Source: UBA2279 sp041595875
GTDB lineage: Bacteria; Actinomycetota; Coriobacteriia; Anaerosomatales; Anaerosomataceae
Length of the DNA: 64,000 nucleotides
Assembly (NCBI GenBank): GCA_041595875.1
Contig: JBFHJN010000004.1
Span: 13,570 to 77,569, forward strand
Reading direction: 5' to 3'
Of this stretch, positions 25,263-34,840 are shown one piece after another. A model generated the notes under the pieces. That model was given only the letters and a program-made list of their open reading frames with translations, was not told the DNA's origin and made no database searches. Within the stretch, counting starts at the first letter, position 1, and the number at the start of each line of letters is the position of its first letter. The translations under genes were made by a program, and so were the position numbers.

Positions 25263-26225
25263 ATGGAAATGCCCACACTGACCATAGGCACGAGAACCGC
25301 CCGACTACCCATCATCCAGGGCGGCATGGCCGTGCGCATCTCCATGGGCCCACTGGCCTCTGCGGTCGCCCAGGCGGGCGGCGTCGGGCTCATCGCAGGA
25401 TCGGGACTCACTCCCAAAGAACTCGCAAACGAGGTCCGCACCGCACGCGCCGCGACTGACGGCGTGATCGGTGTGAACATCATGGTCGCGGTCAGCAACT
25501 TCAAACAGCTCGTCCATGCCGCCATAGGCGAAGGCGTGGACCTGGTGGTTGCAGGCGCAGGCTTCTCTCGCGACGTGTTCGGCTGGTGTCGCGACGCCGG
25601 CGTCGAGATAGTGCCTATCGTCGGCTCCGAGCGGGTAGCCAAGCTCTCGCAGCGTTTCGGTGCCTCGGCCGTCATCGTCGAAGGCTTCGAGGCGGGCGGC
25701 CATCTCGGCACCGATGAGATGATGCTGGACCTGCTACCGCGGATCATCGAGTCCGTGGACATTCCCGTCATCGGCGCAGGCGGCATAGTGACAGGAGCTG
25801 ACATCAAAAAGGCGCTGGACGCCGGTGCTGCCGGCGTGCAGATGGGTTCGCGATTCGCCGCCACTGTGGAATCATCCGCGCCCGAGGCGTTCAAGCAGAT
25901 GTATGTGAACGCCACTGACGACGACATCATCGTCACCAAGAGCCCCGTGGGTCTGCCCGGGCGCGCGATCAGCAATCCTCTCACCGACAGACTCGCAGCA
26001 GGCGACTACCCGCCTATCGAGCGCTGCGTCTCGTGTCTGAAGGCGTGCGGCAAGGAGTACTGCATCATGGACAAACTCGTCCGCGCGCAGAGCGGGGATG
26101 TCACCGAGGGACTGGTCTTTGCGGGCTCCTCGGCAGCGAGGATCCACGATGTCCCCACCGTTCACGACCTGATGGAAAGGCTCGTCGCCGAATGGCGTGC
26201 CGCGAGCGAAGGAGCACTCGCATGA
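25263..26225 (+). CDS. FabK-like / nitronate monooxygenase family flavoprotein
   Basis: This 320-residue protein is a second TIM-barrel FMN protein of the FabK/2-nitropropane dioxygenase family: LPIIQGGMAVRIS, EAGGHLGTDE with the conserved His, GAGGIVTG and GVQMGSRF. Unlike FabK it has a C-terminal cysteine cluster (CVSCLKACGKEYC, about residue 265). It may be a paralogous enoyl reductase or another oxidoreductase; nitronate oxidation is only the family name. GGAGG is 4 bases before ATG 25263 and 10 before ATG 25269, so either could start. It is coupled to fabF by ATGA. Confidence 0.8.
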   Translation: MEMPTLTIGTRTARLPIIQGGMAVRISMGPLASAVAQAGGVGLIAGSGLTPKELANEVRTARAATDGVIGVNIMVAVSNFKQLVHAAIGEGVDLVVAGAGFSRDVFGWCRDAGVEIVPIVGSERVAKLSQRFGASAVIVEGFEAGGHLGTDEMMLDLLPRIIESVDIPVIGAGGIVTGADIKKALDAGAAGVQMGSRFAATVESSAPEAFKQMYVNATDDDIIVTKSPVGLPGRAISNPLTDRLAAGDYPPIERCVSCLKACGKEYCIMDKLVRAQSGDVTEGLVFAGSSAARIHDVPTVHDLMERLVAEWRAASEGALA

Positions 26226-27448
26226 GAAGGGTAGTCGTAACCGGTATCGGCTGTGTCTCGCCCGTGGGCATCGGGGCTGAAGCCGCATGGGAGTCGATAG
26301 AGGCAGGTCGCTCAGGGATCGGACCTATCACGTCGTTCGATGCCAGCGCCTATTCCACACGCTTCGCGGGAACCGTCGATGACTGGGACCCGTCGCGATG
26401 GCTCGAGCCTAAAGAGGCGCGACGCATGTCACGCTTCCAGCAGTTCGCAGTGGTCGCTGCCGACGAGGCCCTGGCGGACTCCGGCCTTGTGATAGACGAG
26501 ACCAACGCCGAGCGCGTGGGCGTCATCGTCGGCTCGGGCATCGGCGGTCTGTCCACGATGGAGGAGCAGGCGGCGGTGCTTGCCGAGCGCGGCCCCTCAC
26601 GTGTCAGCCCTACCCTTGTCCCGATGATGATCGTCGACCTCGCAGCCGGCCAGATATCGATCCGCACCGGCGCCCGCGGCATCAACTACGCGCCCGTCTC
26701 GGCATGTGCCACCGGCAATCACTCCATCGGCGAGGCCGGGGAGGCTATCCGTCGCGGCGCTGCCGATGTGATCTTGGCCGGCGGATTCGACTGCGGCGTG
26801 ACACCGCTCGGCATGGCCGGCTTCTGCGCCGCACGGGCGCTGTCCACCAACAACGACGACCCCGCCGGCGCATCCCGACCCTTCGATGCAGGACGCGACG
26901 GCTTCGTCATGGGGGAGGGCGGCGGCATCCTTGTGCTTGAAGAGCTGGAACACGCCACCGCGCGTGGCGCCCGCATCTACGCGGAACTGGTGGGTTACGG
27001 TGCCACTGCGGACGCACATCACATCACCGCACCCGCTCCGGACGGCAACGGCGCGCGTCGGGCGATGCTCCAGGCGCTTGAGCAGGCAGGCTACGAGCCG
27101 TCGCGGGTTGGCTACATCAACGCGCACGGGACGTCCACCCAGCTGGGTGACGCCGCCGAGACGGGCGCGATCAAGGCCGTGTTCGGCGATGCGACGCCTC
27201 CCGTGTCCTCGACCAAGTCCATGACCGGTCACCTCCTCGGCGGAGCCGGTGCCCTTGAAGCGGTGTTCTGCGTGTTGGCCCTGGACCGCGAGACGCTACC
27301 GCCTACGATCAACCAGACCGATTCCGACCCCAAGTGCGACCTGGACTACGTGCCCAATGTCGCTCGCAAGGTCAAGGTTGACGCGGCGATGAGCAACTCG
27401 TTCGGATTCGGTGGCCACAACGCAACGCTCCTGTTCGCCCGGCTGTAG
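26222..27448 (+). CDS. fabF: 3-oxoacyl-ACP synthase II
   Basis: This 408-residue condensing enzyme has C162 (SACATG), H302 (NAHGTST) and H337 (TGHLLGGAG), close to the E. coli FabF numbering, and GFGGHN near the C-terminus. It elongates acyl-ACP with malonyl-ACP. The ATG overlaps the preceding stop; longer in-frame starts lie inside that gene. The rnc start follows after 2 bases. Confidence 0.96.
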   Translation: MRRVVVTGIGCVSPVGIGAEAAWESIEAGRSGIGPITSFDASAYSTRFAGTVDDWDPSRWLEPKEARRMSRFQQFAVVAADEALADSGLVIDETNAERVGVIVGSGIGGLSTMEEQAAVLAERGPSRVSPTLVPMMIVDLAAGQISIRTGARGINYAPVSACATGNHSIGEAGEAIRRGAADVILAGGFDCGVTPLGMAGFCAARALSTNNDDPAGASRPFDAGRDGFVMGEGGGILVLEELEHATARGARIYAELVGYGATADAHHITAPAPDGNGARRAMLQALEQAGYEPSRVGYINAHGTSTQLGDAAETGAIKAVFGDATPPVSSTKSMTGHLLGGAGALEAVFCVLALDRETLPPTINQTDSDPKCDLDYVPNVARKVKVDAAMSNSFGFGGHNATLLFARL

Positions 27449-27450
27449 AC

Positions 27451-28155
27451 ATGACGATGGATCGCGACACACGGATCAAGACCGCCGAGAGGATCCTCGG
27501 CGTGCATTTCAATGACACCGACCTGCTCATCGAGGCGCTCACGCATCCCTCGTACGCCGCGGAGAACCCCGGTGTGACCGGCTACGATCGCCTTGAGTTC
27601 CTCGGGGACTCGGTGATGGGCTTTCTGGTGGCCGACCGACTGTTCCGCGATCGACCCGGCCAAGCGGAAGGCGTGCTGACGCGCCTCAAGATCGGCGCTG
27701 TGGCGGGGGAGACCCTGTCCGTGGTCGCCGAAGGCCTTGGGCTCGGCGAGGTCATCTTGATGGGAAAGGGAGCCGCACGCTCCGGCGGCAGGCAGCGTAG
27801 CAGCGTCCTTGAGAACTGCTTTGAGGCCGTCATCGGCGCTGTGTACATGGACCAGGGCCTTGAGACCACGCGGGAGTTCGTGATGCGCCACCTGAGTCCC
27901 TACCTCAGTGGCACGCCTGTCCCTCTGGCAGACCCGAAGTCAGCGCTGCAGGAGCTTGTGCAGACCGATGGCGCGTTGCCGCCCTCTTACCGGATCGCCT
28001 CCACCACCGGACCGCCTCATGACCGGGTCTTCGTTGCCGAAGCGGTCATCAACGGTCGCGTCGTGGGCACCGGGACCGGGGCCTCCAAGAAGGACGCCGA
28101 GAAGGCTGCCGCCACCAACGCGCTCGTCTCGCTGGCGCCCGGCCTCGACGTCTGA
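27451..28155 (+). CDS. rnc: Ribonuclease III
   Basis: This 234-residue dsRNA endonuclease has the catalytic motif YDRLEFLGDSVMG (about residue 44) and ENCFEAVIGAVYMD (about residue 118) with the required acidic residues, then a dsRNA-binding domain (about 160-228) ending with ASKKDAEKAAA. It processes rRNA precursors. It sits between fabF and smc, as in many Gram-positive genomes. A second in-frame ATG lies at 27457. Confidence 0.95.
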   Translation: MTMDRDTRIKTAERILGVHFNDTDLLIEALTHPSYAAENPGVTGYDRLEFLGDSVMGFLVADRLFRDRPGQAEGVLTRLKIGAVAGETLSVVAEGLGLGEVILMGKGAARSGGRQRSSVLENCFEAVIGAVYMDQGLETTREFVMRHLSPYLSGTPVPLADPKSALQELVQTDGALPPSYRIASTTGPPHDRVFVAEAVINGRVVGTGTGASKKDAEKAAATNALVSLAPGLDV

Positions 28156-28183
28156 TATCGATGACGGAAGACCGCCCGTTGTA

Positions 28184-28199
28184 GCCCGTCCTGGCGGGC
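28184..28199 (+). other. Hairpin between rnc and smc
   Basis: GCCCG-TCCTGG-CGGGC forms a five-pair stem 28 bases past the rnc stop, just before the smc promoter. No U tract is present, so terminator function is uncertain. Confidence 0.35.
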
Positions 28200-28205
28200 A
28201 TGCTG

Positions 28206-28214
28206 TGTTAGCAT
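28206..28214 (+). promoter_or_regulatory. Extended -10 promoter of smc
   Basis: TGTTAGCAT is an extended -10 about 68 bases before the smc start. No convincing -35 is found. It is nearly identical to the rpmF and minus-strand rpmB elements. Confidence 0.45.
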
Positions 28215-28281
28215 AGTTCGGGTCGTTTCCCGCGCATACATGCGTCGGCCGCACCGCACGCCACCAGCAGAAAGGTCTGCG

Positions 28282-31200
28282 TTGTACCTCAAGTCGCTCA
28301 CGCTCAAGGGGTTCAAATCCTTCGCTGACCGAAGCAAGCTCTCACTGGAGCCTGGAGTCACGGTCATCGTCGGCCCCAATGGCTCAGGTAAATCCAACAT
28401 CTCCGACGCCGTGCTGTGGGTCCTGGGCGAGCAGTCGGCCAAGTCCTTGCGCGGCAACTCCATGGAAGACGTCGTCTTCGCGGGCTCCTCGGCCAGACAG
28501 GCCGTCGGCATCGCCGAAGTGGACCTCGTCCTGGACAACGGCGACGGCACCCTTCCGCTCGAGTTCCACGAGGTCACCATCACCAGGCGGATGTTCCGCA
28601 ACGGTGAGAGCGAGTATCTCATCAACCAGTCTCCGTGCAGGCTCATGGACATCCAGGAGCTGCTGCATGACACCGGACTGGGCCGCGACACCCACTCCAT
28701 CATCAGCCAGGGTCGTCTGGACGAGGTCCTCAACAGCAAGCCCGAGGAGCGTCGTGCGCTCATCGAAGAGGCCGCAGGTGTCCTCAAGCACAAGAAGCGC
28801 AAGGAACGCGCGCTACGCAAACTGACGTCTATGGATGTCCATCTCGATCGCGTCAAAGACGTGATCTGTGAGATCGACCGTCAGCTCAAGCCGCTCCAGC
28901 GCCAGGCGAGCAAGGCCTCGGAGTACCGCGAACTCTCCAGCGAGCTCAAAGAGCTTGAAGTCGCCGTTGCGGTAGCCGACCTTCGCGATCTCCAGACACG
29001 ATGGGGCAGCCTGGAGAAACGCGAACGTGAACAGGACGCGGAAGTCGAACTTGCCAGATATCGGGTCGCCGAGAAAGAACGCGAGCTCGCCAAGTTCCAG
29101 TCCCTGCTCGAAGAGAAGGGGCTGTTCGTCGGCGACCTCTCCGAGCAGCGCCGCCGTCTGCAATCGGTACTCGAACGCCTCAACTCCGGGCTGCTGCTTC
29201 TGGAGGAGAAGGGCAAGAACCTGGTCGAGCGCCTCTCCGAGCTCAGGGCAAAGGTGCACCATAGCGAGACCCGCCTCGTGCAACGCAGCTCCGAGCTTGA
29301 GCAGATCGCCGAGGAACGCGCCGTCACCGAAGCGCGGATCCGCGCGCTCTACAGCCAGCTCAGCGAAGTGCGCCGCGAGGCCGAGACGACCAAGAAGCTC
29401 CGGCTCGCCGCCGAGGAGTCACTTGCCACCGTCACATCGGAACAACGCCGCGCCCGCAAAGAGATCGACGATGGACGCGCGGAGCTGGCCGCCATCAACC
29501 AGGCCCTCTCGGCGTTCACGATGGAGACCGAGATGCTCGGTGAGCGGGCATCCGCGCTCAAGCAACAGCGCTCGGGCGTCTTCTCCACGCTCTCGGCCCG
29601 ACGCACCCGTATCGAACAGCTGCAGGCCGACCTAGACAAGGGACGCCGTGAGCTGTCGCTCGCGGAGCAGGAGGTGGACAAACACGTTCGTCTCACTGAC
29701 GCGCGCAAGGCCGAGCTCGCCCGACGCCGTGACGACTTCACCGAGCTTCGCGCTGAGATCAGAGCGCTTGAAGAGGTGGACCGCGCGTTTGATTCCGCGT
29801 CACCGGCGCTTGCCTGGCTCCTTCAGAAAGAAAAGCAGCTCCCGGATGTGATTGGGCCTATCACCGACGCGATCACCGTCCCGGAGGAGTACGAACGCGT
29901 CGTTGAGAGCGCGCTTGGCGGAGACGTCTTCTGCGTGCTGGTCAGCGACCGCAAGGCCGCCAGCGGGGTCGTTGCCACGCTCGAAGAGCAAGGCGCAGGC
30001 GACTACTCGGTCATGCCTGTCGAGGCCAGGCCTTGCGCGTATGACAAGAACGGGCCCGGCACACGACTCGTGGACACCATTCAGTGCTCCTCAGAAGTCC
30101 GCCATGCCATCGAGGGTCTTATCGGCGACATCCGCATCGTAGACAGTCTGGAAGCGGCTCTTCGCGCTGCAGGTGAGGCCGATGCTGTCTCCCGGTATGC
30201 CACTCGCAAGGGGCACGTCGTCTGGCCCAGCGGGAAGGTGCGCGTAGGCCCCGACCTCACCGAAGACGCCGGGGTCCTGGCGCGCAAGCGCAAGCTCGCG
30301 GACCTGCGTGACGCGTTCGGCGCCACCGAGGCGGGTGTGGGGGAGACCGAGGCCGCGCTGTTCGCGTCCAACGAAGCGCTCGCCTCGGCGCAGCAACAGG
30401 CGCTCGAGCTCAGCCAGCGCGTTGCCACGCTCGCAGGTGAGGAGGCTTCTGCCCGAGAGGAGATCGGCCGCCTTGAGCAGGCCATCACCGATCTGGACAA
30501 AGAGGCCGGGACGATCGATGTCCGGGTTCGCCAGATAGAGGAGAAGACCGCCAAAGACCGCCCGCAGGAACGTCAGCTCAAGGAGCAGATCGCTGCCGCC
30601 GAGGCGCTGATCGAGCAGCTCGAGGAAGACTCCGCTGCGAAGCGTGAAGAGCGGGACTCCCGCTTCCGCGAGGAATCCGAGGTCGGTAACCGCCTTTCCA
30701 CCTGTCAGGTGGAGATCGCGGCCGTCTCGGAACGGGAAGTGCATCTCAAGCGGCGTCATGCGTCCACTATCGCCGAGGCCAAAGAGCTGGACGTCGCGGT
30801 AGCGCAGTCGAAAGCCACCGAAGAGGCGCTGGAGGCGCTACGTGAGCGACTGCAGCCGCTCCACGACCTCTACTCACTGTTGCTTGAGAACGGCGAACAC
30901 TGGGCTTTGAAACTCAGGGACCGTGCGCGCTTCGAGCAAGCGGACAGCGAGTCTTTGCGCACCACCATCCATAGCGCCCAGGATGCCGTCAGGACCGCCC
31001 AGGCGGAGCTTGAGGGTGTCAACGACGATATGGGCACCATCCGTGTGGAGAAGGGCCAGCTGGAGATCCAGGTCACAACGGCCGTCAGCCGCATAGTCGA
31101 AGACCTGGGCGTCCCGCTCGAGCGCGCCCTGGAAGCGCCTGCCATCACCGAGCGCGAGGCTTCCGTCGAGCGCATGCACCGTCTACGCAAACGCATATCC

Positions 31201-31845
31201 AACCTTGGACCAGTCAACCCTGTCGCGGTAGAGGAGTTCGACCGGCTCCAGGAGCGTCGTGACTACCTGCAGCAACAGCTCGACGACCTGAACGCGAGCC
31301 GGAAGTCCCTCCAAAAGGTCGTCTCGGCGATCGACCGCAAGATCCGCGAGCGCTTCTTGGAGACCTTCGAGCTTGTGGACCGGCACTTCCAGGAGGTCTT
31401 CAGCGTGCTGTTCCCGGGTGGACAGTCATCACTCGCGCTCACCGACCCGGACGACCCGGAAACGACGGGTGTGGAAGTCATCGCTCAGCCGCGGGGCAAG
31501 CGTCTCGCCAAGATGTCGCTTCTCTCGGGCGGGGAGAAGTCTCTCACCGCGCTGGCGTTGCTGTTCGCGGTGTACCGGACGAGGCCATGCCCGTTCTACA
31601 TCCTCGACGAGGTCGAGGCGGCTCTGGACGACACCAACCTGCGTCGCTTCATCGCGTTCGTCGACAGTCTGCGTCATCACACGCAGTTCCTGGTGGTCAG
31701 CCACCAGCGCCGCACCATGGAGATGGCCGACGTGCTCTACGGCGTGTCCATGCAGTCAGACGGCGTAAGCAAGCTCGTCAGCCAGAAACTTGAGCAGGCA
31801 GCGAGCCTCGCGGAAGAGGTGACCGCCGATGGCGCAGTGGTATGA
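28282..31845 (+). CDS. smc: Chromosome segregation protein SMC
   Basis: This 1187-residue condensin ATPase has Walker A GPNGSGKSN near residue 32, two long coiled coils, a central hinge (about 495-650), and the C-terminal signature LSGGEKSLTALAL with Walker B FYILDEVEAALDD. It compacts and organises the chromosome with ScpA and ScpB, which are not in the window. TTG 28282 is chosen because AGAAAGG lies 5 bases upstream and homologues begin M-Y-L-K-S; an in-frame ATG at 28240 lacks a ribosome site. The end overlaps ftsY by 17 bases. Confidence 0.94.
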   Translation: MYLKSLTLKGFKSFADRSKLSLEPGVTVIVGPNGSGKSNISDAVLWVLGEQSAKSLRGNSMEDVVFAGSSARQAVGIAEVDLVLDNGDGTLPLEFHEVTITRRMFRNGESEYLINQSPCRLMDIQELLHDTGLGRDTHSIISQGRLDEVLNSKPEERRALIEEAAGVLKHKKRKERALRKLTSMDVHLDRVKDVICEIDRQLKPLQRQASKASEYRELSSELKELEVAVAVADLRDLQTRWGSLEKREREQDAEVELARYRVAEKERELAKFQSLLEEKGLFVGDLSEQRRRLQSVLERLNSGLLLLEEKGKNLVERLSELRAKVHHSETRLVQRSSELEQIAEERAVTEARIRALYSQLSEVRREAETTKKLRLAAEESLATVTSEQRRARKEIDDGRAELAAINQALSAFTMETEMLGERASALKQQRSGVFSTLSARRTRIEQLQADLDKGRRELSLAEQEVDKHVRLTDARKAELARRRDDFTELRAEIRALEEVDRAFDSASPALAWLLQKEKQLPDVIGPITDAITVPEEYERVVESALGGDVFCVLVSDRKAASGVVATLEEQGAGDYSVMPVEARPCAYDKNGPGTRLVDTIQCSSEVRHAIEGLIGDIRIVDSLEAALRAAGEADAVSRYATRKGHVVWPSGKVRVGPDLTEDAGVLARKRKLADLRDAFGATEAGVGETEAALFASNEALASAQQQALELSQRVATLAGEEASAREEIGRLEQAITDLDKEAGTIDVRVRQIEEKTAKDRPQERQLKEQIAAAEALIEQLEEDSAAKREERDSRFREESEVGNRLSTCQVEIAAVSEREVHLKRRHASTIAEAKELDVAVAQSKATEEALEALRERLQPLHDLYSLLLENGEHWALKLRDRARFEQADSESLRTTIHSAQDAVRTAQAELEGVNDDMGTIRVEKGQLEIQVTTAVSRIVEDLGVPLERALEAPAITEREASVERMHRLRKRISNLGPVNPVAVEEFDRLQERRDYLQQQLDDLNASRKSLQKVVSAIDRKIRERFLETFELVDRHFQEVFSVLFPGGQSSLALTDPDDPETTGVEVIAQPRGKRLAKMSLLSGGEKSLTALALLFAVYRTRPCPFYILDEVEAALDDTNLRRFIAFVDSLRHHTQFLVVSHQRRTMEMADVLYGVSMQSDGVSKLVSQKLEQAASLAEEVTADGAVV

Positions 31846-32740
31846 GCGCCTGACGCAGGGGCTTTCCCGTACCAGAGAGTCCCTTCAAGGCCAGTTCAAC
31901 GTGTTGCTCCGCAAGGGACCCGATCTTGACGAGGAGTTCTGGACGGATCTGGAAGACGCCCTCATCATGGCCGACATGGGCGCCGTCGCCGTCGCAGAGA
32001 TCGTCGATCGTCTGCGCGACTCTGCCCAAAGAAAGGCCCTTCCTGACGCGCAGTCGGTGATCGACCACCTGGTCCAGGAGATCGCCGATGAGATGCGCTC
32101 CGGAGACGGTGACTGGCTGGCCGAGAGCCCGCTGGTCGTGCTGGTGGTCGGCATCAACGGAGCCGGCAAGACGACCACCATCGGAAAACTCGCGAAGGCA
32201 TCCTCCGATGAGGGTCGCTCGGTCATCATCGGTTCTGGCGACACGTTCCGCGCGGCCGCGATCGAGCAACTGCGCGTCTGGGCGACCCGGGCGCACGTCC
32301 CCGTCATCGAACGGGAGCGCGGTACCGACCCTGCCTCGGTGTGCTTCGAGACCCTTCGCTCCGCCGAGCAGACCGGCGCGGACCTGGTCCTGATCGACAC
32401 CGCCGGGCGTCTTCATACCTCGCCCGACCTCATGGCCGAGCTGCAGAAGGTGCACCGCGTCACCCGGCGGGAGAGCAAGTGGCCGGTGCGGGTGCTCCTG
32501 GTCATGGACGCCACGACAGGTCAGAACGGACTGGTTCAGGCCCGGGAGTTCAACCGTGCGCTGGGCCTGGACGGCATCGTGCTCACCAAGCTCGATGGCA
32601 CGGCCAAAGGGGGCATCGCGGTGGCCATCGCCCGCGACCTCGCAGTGCCCATCGTGCGCATCGGCGTCGGTGAAAGCGTGGAGGACCTGCGACCCTTCGA
32701 TGCCGACGAGTTCGCGCGCGCGCTCATCTCAGGCGAGTAG
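31829..32740 (+). CDS. ftsY: Signal recognition particle receptor FtsY
   Basis: This 303-residue SRP GTPase has an N domain (about 1-95) and a G domain with GINGAGKTTTIGKLA (about residue 109), SGDTFRAAAIEQL, DTAGRLH, TKLDGTAKGG and GVGE. It docks SRP-ribosome complexes at the membrane. It lacks the long acidic A domain of E. coli FtsY, as in many Gram-positives. The start overlaps smc, and a signal peptidase gene follows directly. Confidence 0.95.
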   Translation: MAQWYERLTQGLSRTRESLQGQFNVLLRKGPDLDEEFWTDLEDALIMADMGAVAVAEIVDRLRDSAQRKALPDAQSVIDHLVQEIADEMRSGDGDWLAESPLVVLVVGINGAGKTTTIGKLAKASSDEGRSVIIGSGDTFRAAAIEQLRVWATRAHVPVIERERGTDPASVCFETLRSAEQTGADLVLIDTAGRLHTSPDLMAELQKVHRVTRRESKWPVRVLLVMDATTGQNGLVQAREFNRALGLDGIVLTKLDGTAKGGIAVAIARDLAVPIVRIGVGESVEDLRPFDADEFARALISGE

Positions 32741-33286
32741 ATGGCCTCGGATTCGTTCAGGTTCATAGCCTTCCGCGATCGCGACAATCGCTATATCCCG
32801 CTTGTCGCGGTGCTCGCGGTCATCCTCGCCGCACTGTGGCTCGTCTTCGGCGTCCTGTATCAGACCAGCATCGTGGACGGCGACTCGATGAACGACACGC
32901 TGCTCTCCGGTGACAGGGTGCTGATCACGAAGACATACACCGTCCCTGCGCGTGGCGATATCGTCTCCTCCAACGTCGTGGTCGATGAGATCCCGGACCG
33001 GATACTCAAGCGTGTCGTGGCGATACCCGGGGATACCGTCGAGGTCTTTGGCGACACCGTCGAGGTAAACGGCGCCGTGGCGACATGGTCCGGCGTGATC
33101 TTGGGAACGAACGACACATTCCATCTTGAGCCGTATGTCATACCCCAGGGCTATGTCTATCTCGTGGGCGACAACAGACCGGACTCCCTGGACAGCCGGT
33201 TCCTCGGTCCGGTCCCGATATCAGAGGTCAATGGCAAGGTTGTCGCTGTGTTCTCGCCCGTGACACGCATCAGGCGCATTGACTGA
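32741..33286 (+). CDS. lepB: Signal peptidase I (first of three)
   Basis: This 181-residue S26 peptidase has one membrane segment (about 18-41), the catalytic S49 in GDSMNDTL, the catalytic K90 in ILKRVVAIPGD and box E GDNRPDSLDSR. It removes signal peptides on the outer membrane face. It starts immediately after the ftsY stop. It is more divergent than the two copies at 36.7 and 37.7 kb: those read PSGSMIPT or PTGSMIPT around the serine, this one reads GDSMNDT. Confidence 0.9.
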   Translation: MASDSFRFIAFRDRDNRYIPLVAVLAVILAALWLVFGVLYQTSIVDGDSMNDTLLSGDRVLITKTYTVPARGDIVSSNVVVDEIPDRILKRVVAIPGDTVEVFGDTVEVNGAVATWSGVILGTNDTFHLEPYVIPQGYVYLVGDNRPDSLDSRFLGPVPISEVNGKVVAVFSPVTRIRRID

Positions 33287-33307
33287 CATTCGCGCGCCGC
33301 TTAGCCT
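33279..33307 (+). promoter_or_regulatory. Promoter of ffh
   Basis: TTGACT (33279-33284) and TAGCCT (33302-33307) are separated by exactly 17 bases. The -35 overlaps the end of the lepB gene. The start codon of ffh is 34 bases past the -10. Confidence 0.6.
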
Positions 33308-33340
33308 AGGAAGACCGCACACCACCCCCGTGGAGGAACG

Positions 33341-34696
33341 ATGTTCGAGAGTCTCTCAGACCGCCTTCAAGGCGTTCTCACAAAACTGAAGGGCCGCGGC
33401 CGCCTCACCGAGGCGGATGTCGACGCAGCCATGCGCGAGGTCAGGCTGGCGCTTCTTGAGGCCGACGTGAACTTCAAGGTGGTCAAAGAGTTCGTGGCCT
33501 CTGTGCGCGTGCGCGCGGTCGGCTCGGACGTGATGAAGAGCCTCACGCCGGGGCAGATGGTCGTGAAGATCGTCCTCGACGAGCTCACGAACCTCATGGG
33601 CGGCAATGAGGCGCGACTGGTCCTGACCAACAGGATCCCAAACGTCATCATGCTGGTCGGTCTGCAGGGTTCTGGTAAGACGACCGCCGCCGGCAAGCTG
33701 GCCAACCTGCTCCGCAAACAGGGCAAGCACCCCATGCTGGTCGCTTGCGACGTCTATCGCCCTGCCGCCATCGACCAGCTTGAGACCCTGGGACGCGAAC
33801 TGGACATCCCCGTCTTCCGTGGCGAGGGGGACGATCCGGTCCTGATCGCACAGGCAGCCGTCAAAGACGCTGTCGCCCGCATGCGCGACGTGGTCATCAT
33901 CGACACGGCCGGACGGCTCCATATAGACGCCGAGATGATGGCGGAGGCGTCCGCGATCAAGCGGGCGGTCAAGCCCGACCAGGTGATCATGGTGGTCGAC
34001 TCGATGACAGGCCAGGACGCTGTCACAGCCGCCAGCGCGTTCGCCGAACGCGTGGCGTTCGATGGCGTGATCGTCTCCAAGTTGGACGGTGACGCACGGG
34101 GTGGCGCGGCGCTATCGGTGAAGGCCGTCACCGGCAAACCCATCATGTTCGCCAGCGTGGGCGAGAAGCTGGATGCTTTGGAGGTCTTCCATCCCGAGCG
34201 GATGGCCCAGCGCATACTCGGCATGGGAGACGTGGTCTCCCTGCTTGAGAAAGCGCAAGAGAGCATGGACGCCGAGGCCACAGAAGATGCCGAGGCACGC
34301 CTGCGCGCCGGCAAGTTCACGCTTGACGACTTCCTCGGCCAGCTCCGGCAGTTGAAGAAGATGGGGTCGGTGTCCGACCTCATGGCGATGATCCCGGGCG
34401 CGAACAAGCTGCCCAAGGACGCGAAGATCGATGAGAAGGCGCTTGCCCGCACCGAGGCGATCATCCAGTCGATGACCATCGCCGAGAGAGCCAAACCTTC
34501 GCTGATCAACGGATCCAGGCGTGAGCGTATCGCCGCGGGTTCAGGCGCCACCGTCTTCGAAGTCAACCAGATGCTCAAGCAGTTCGCTGAGGCCCAGAAG
34601 ATGGTGAAACAGCTCCAGAAGATGCAGGGCGGGGGCAAGGGGAAGGGCCGCCGCAAAGGAGGCTTCAACATCCCGGGGATGCGACCTCCGTTCTAG
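33341..34696 (+). CDS. ffh: Signal recognition particle protein Ffh
   Basis: This 451-residue SRP54 homologue has N (1-90), G and M domains. GTPase motifs are GLQGSGKTTAAGKLA (about residue 106), DVYRPAAIDQL, DTAGRL and SKLDGDARGG. The methionine-rich M domain (about 300-430) ends in a Lys/Gly-rich tail that binds SRP RNA and signal peptides. GGAGGA is about 6 bases before the ATG. Its partner FtsY is two genes upstream. Confidence 0.96.
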   Translation: MFESLSDRLQGVLTKLKGRGRLTEADVDAAMREVRLALLEADVNFKVVKEFVASVRVRAVGSDVMKSLTPGQMVVKIVLDELTNLMGGNEARLVLTNRIPNVIMLVGLQGSGKTTAAGKLANLLRKQGKHPMLVACDVYRPAAIDQLETLGRELDIPVFRGEGDDPVLIAQAAVKDAVARMRDVVIIDTAGRLHIDAEMMAEASAIKRAVKPDQVIMVVDSMTGQDAVTAASAFAERVAFDGVIVSKLDGDARGGAALSVKAVTGKPIMFASVGEKLDALEVFHPERMAQRILGMGDVVSLLEKAQESMDAEATEDAEARLRAGKFTLDDFLGQLRQLKKMGSVSDLMAMIPGANKLPKDAKIDEKALARTEAIIQSMTIAERAKPSLINGSRRERIAAGSGATVFEVNQMLKQFAEAQKMVKQLQKMQGGGKGKGRRKGGFNIPGMRPPF

Positions 34697-34745
34697 GGAA
34701 CATCTTGATACGTCGTGGCACCATGAGCCCTCAACGAGAGATGCT

Positions 34746-34774
34746 TTGACCGCAATAGGCTCTTGTCATATCAT
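34746..34774 (+). promoter_or_regulatory. Promoter of the rpsP operon
   Basis: TTGACC (34746-34751) and TATCAT (34769-34774) have a 17-base spacer, one of the best sigma-70-type matches in the window. The expected start is about 60 bases before rpsP. Confidence 0.65.
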
Positions 34775-34796
34775 TAGCAGTCGCTCTTGCTCAGAA

Positions 34797-34820
34797 GTGG
34801 ACGCCCACACGGGGCGCCAC
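34797..34820 (+). other. Hairpin in the rpsP leader
   Basis: GTGG-A-CGCCC pairs with GGGCG-CCAC around an ACACG loop, with one bulged A, within the rpsP untranslated leader and 8 bases before its ribosome site. It might take part in autogenous control or block upstream RNase; no known leader class is recognised. Confidence 0.35.
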
Positions 34821-34840
34821 CTTACACGGAGGTGAACGTT

